Source: Bacteriovoracaceae bacterium (lineage in GTDB: Bacteria > Bdellovibrionota > Bacteriovoracia > Bacteriovoracales > Bacteriovoracaceae). Taken from it: a DNA stretch of 64,000 nt. Numbering within the stretch: position 1 is the stretch's first letter; every line of letters starts with the position of its first letter. The stretch is taken from NCBI GenBank assembly GCA_020630335.1, contig JAHDBN010000001.1:124001-188000 (forward strand). The letters are read 5' to 3'. The translations under genes and the position numbers were made by a program. Below, piece by piece: positions 63,452 to 64,000 of this stretch. The notes beneath the pieces are model-generated. The model saw only the letters and a list, made by a program, of their open reading frames with translations. It ran no database searches and was not told the DNA's origin.

Positions 63452-64000
63452 TTCTAAAACGACTAAAAGCCAACCTCACCTCATTTAATTCTTCATCAGA
63501 CCATTTTTCTTGGTACTGATATTTATTAATAATTTTGAAAAAAAAGGATGAGTCTGCACTGAACATTTTCATCCATTTATTTTTATTATGATAGATACTT
63601 TCAAAATCATCTCTCTTTTTAGCTTTTGAGAAAGTTTCTCTCCAATACCTTTCTTCTTTTTTCCTTTTTTTTGATGATCTTCTTTTCTTAGAAGTTGCCA
63701 ACCACCAAGAAGAGCCAATTAAGATAAGCAGTAATAAAGAAATTAATATATATTTAGCAGTGTTCTTACTAATGGAACTTGTTTGTTCTGGATCTCTAGA
63801 ATAAAAATGAAAGCCTCTTTTTTCATTAATTTTTTCTTTACTAAATCTTTCAAGGTTATTTACTTTTATTTTTAAATTATCATCTTCTGATTTTAGAAAA
63901 ATCTCATCTTTATTAACTATATTTTCATAAATTCCTTTAAGCTTTATTTCGTTTTTAGCTAGATCTACACCTCTAATTTCAACAATATGAATGAAACCTA
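63441..64000 (-). CDS. Membrane protein upstream of batA, C-terminal part (cut by window edge)
   Basis: The minus-strand frame stays open to the right edge, so at least 186 residues are visible. They begin GFIHIVEIRGVDLAKNEIKLKGIYEN and contain one membrane helix (KYILISLLLLILIGSSWWL) followed by a basic cytoplasmic part (ATSKKRRSSKKRKKEERYWRE) and a helical C-terminus (KWSDEELNEVRLAFSRF). A TTG at 63701 has been read as a start but lies right after the helix, so it is internal. In Bat operons a small membrane protein of DUF4381 type often sits here; this one is of that general kind, but the sequence is not decisive. Confidence 0.75.
   Translation of the reverse strand, partial: GFIHIVEIRGVDLAKNEIKLKGIYENIVNKDEIFLKSEDDNLKIKVNNLERFSKEKINEKRGFHFYSRDPEQTSSISKNTAKYILISLLLLILIGSSWWLATSKKRRSSKKRKKEERYWRETFSKAKKRDDFESIYHNKNKWMKMFSADSSFFFKIINKYQYQEKWSDEELNEVRLAFSRFRNGI

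Noticed and set aside
63441-63701. Separate 86-residue Lys-rich protein starting at 63701
   Set aside because: The start is a TTG immediately after a transmembrane helix that continues the same frame upstream to the window edge, so it is the C-terminus of a longer membrane protein.

Overview
The window is AT-rich chromosomal DNA (about one third G+C by eye) with very dense coding. It fits a Bdellovibrionota-type predator relative, probably Bacteriovoracales (Bacteriovorax/Halobacteriovorax-like). This is inferred from the low G+C, a Myxococcus-like type IV pilus gene order, a Bat (BatA, BatB/C, BatD) operon, many small lipoproteins and secreted proteins, and a RelA/SpoT-like orphan protein. 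There is no phage, insertion sequence, CRISPR array or rRNA operon, and no stretch over about 300 bases without a gene.

Region 1 (1-8.5 kb, minus strand) is the classic secE-nusG-rplK-rplA-rplJ-rplL-rpoB-rpoC cluster. rpoC runs off the left edge. RNA control elements can be seen: an L10-leader-like hairpin before rplJ, an asymmetric stem-loop before rplA that could be an L1 operator, and a long hairpin with a U-rich tail between rplL and rpoB. Region 2 (8.6-15.9 kb) is the ancestral tuf-tRNA-Trp-secE neighbourhood broken by accessory genes: exonuclease III, a DUF2914 membrane protein, a predicted exported LAS-type metallopeptidase and three lipoproteins. tuf and tRNA-Trp are still on the minus strand, and a tRNA-Thr sits divergently next to tuf.

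Region 3 (15.9-28.9 kb, mostly plus strand) holds a neutral-ceramidase homologue without a signal peptide, a greA-recG cluster, a 42-residue exported peptide gene, a RelA/SpoT-synthetase-like protein (minus strand), pgpA, recA, recX, an oligopeptide-binding lipoprotein, rpoZ and a probable exported ADP-ribosylglycohydrolase. Region 4 (28.9-35 kb, minus strand) has rplM-rpsI followed by a divergent UvrA paralogue with a degenerate second ATPase site, then lon.

Region 5 (35-58.2 kb) is a long minus-strand run. In transcription order it reads pilB-pilT-pilC, pilA, an ABC transporter pair, pilD, pilM-N-O-P-Q, a TPR protein, aroQ, efp, accB, accC, an unknown gene, tamB-like and a large tamA-like Omp85 gene. 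One plus-strand TPR-like gene interrupts it at the position that pilG occupies in Myxococcus. Region 6 (58.2-64 kb, minus strand) is a Bat operon (a partial membrane protein, batA, a batB-batC fusion, batD) ending in ribF.

The core is informational and envelope-biogenesis housekeeping. The least explained items are the RelA-like protein, the cytoplasmic ceramidase, the exported ADP-ribosylhydrolase, the degenerate UvrA paralogue, the Cys-pair secreted protein family and the 42-residue peptide. I did not find a clearly new multi-gene system. All functions come from reading motifs, not from database searches.
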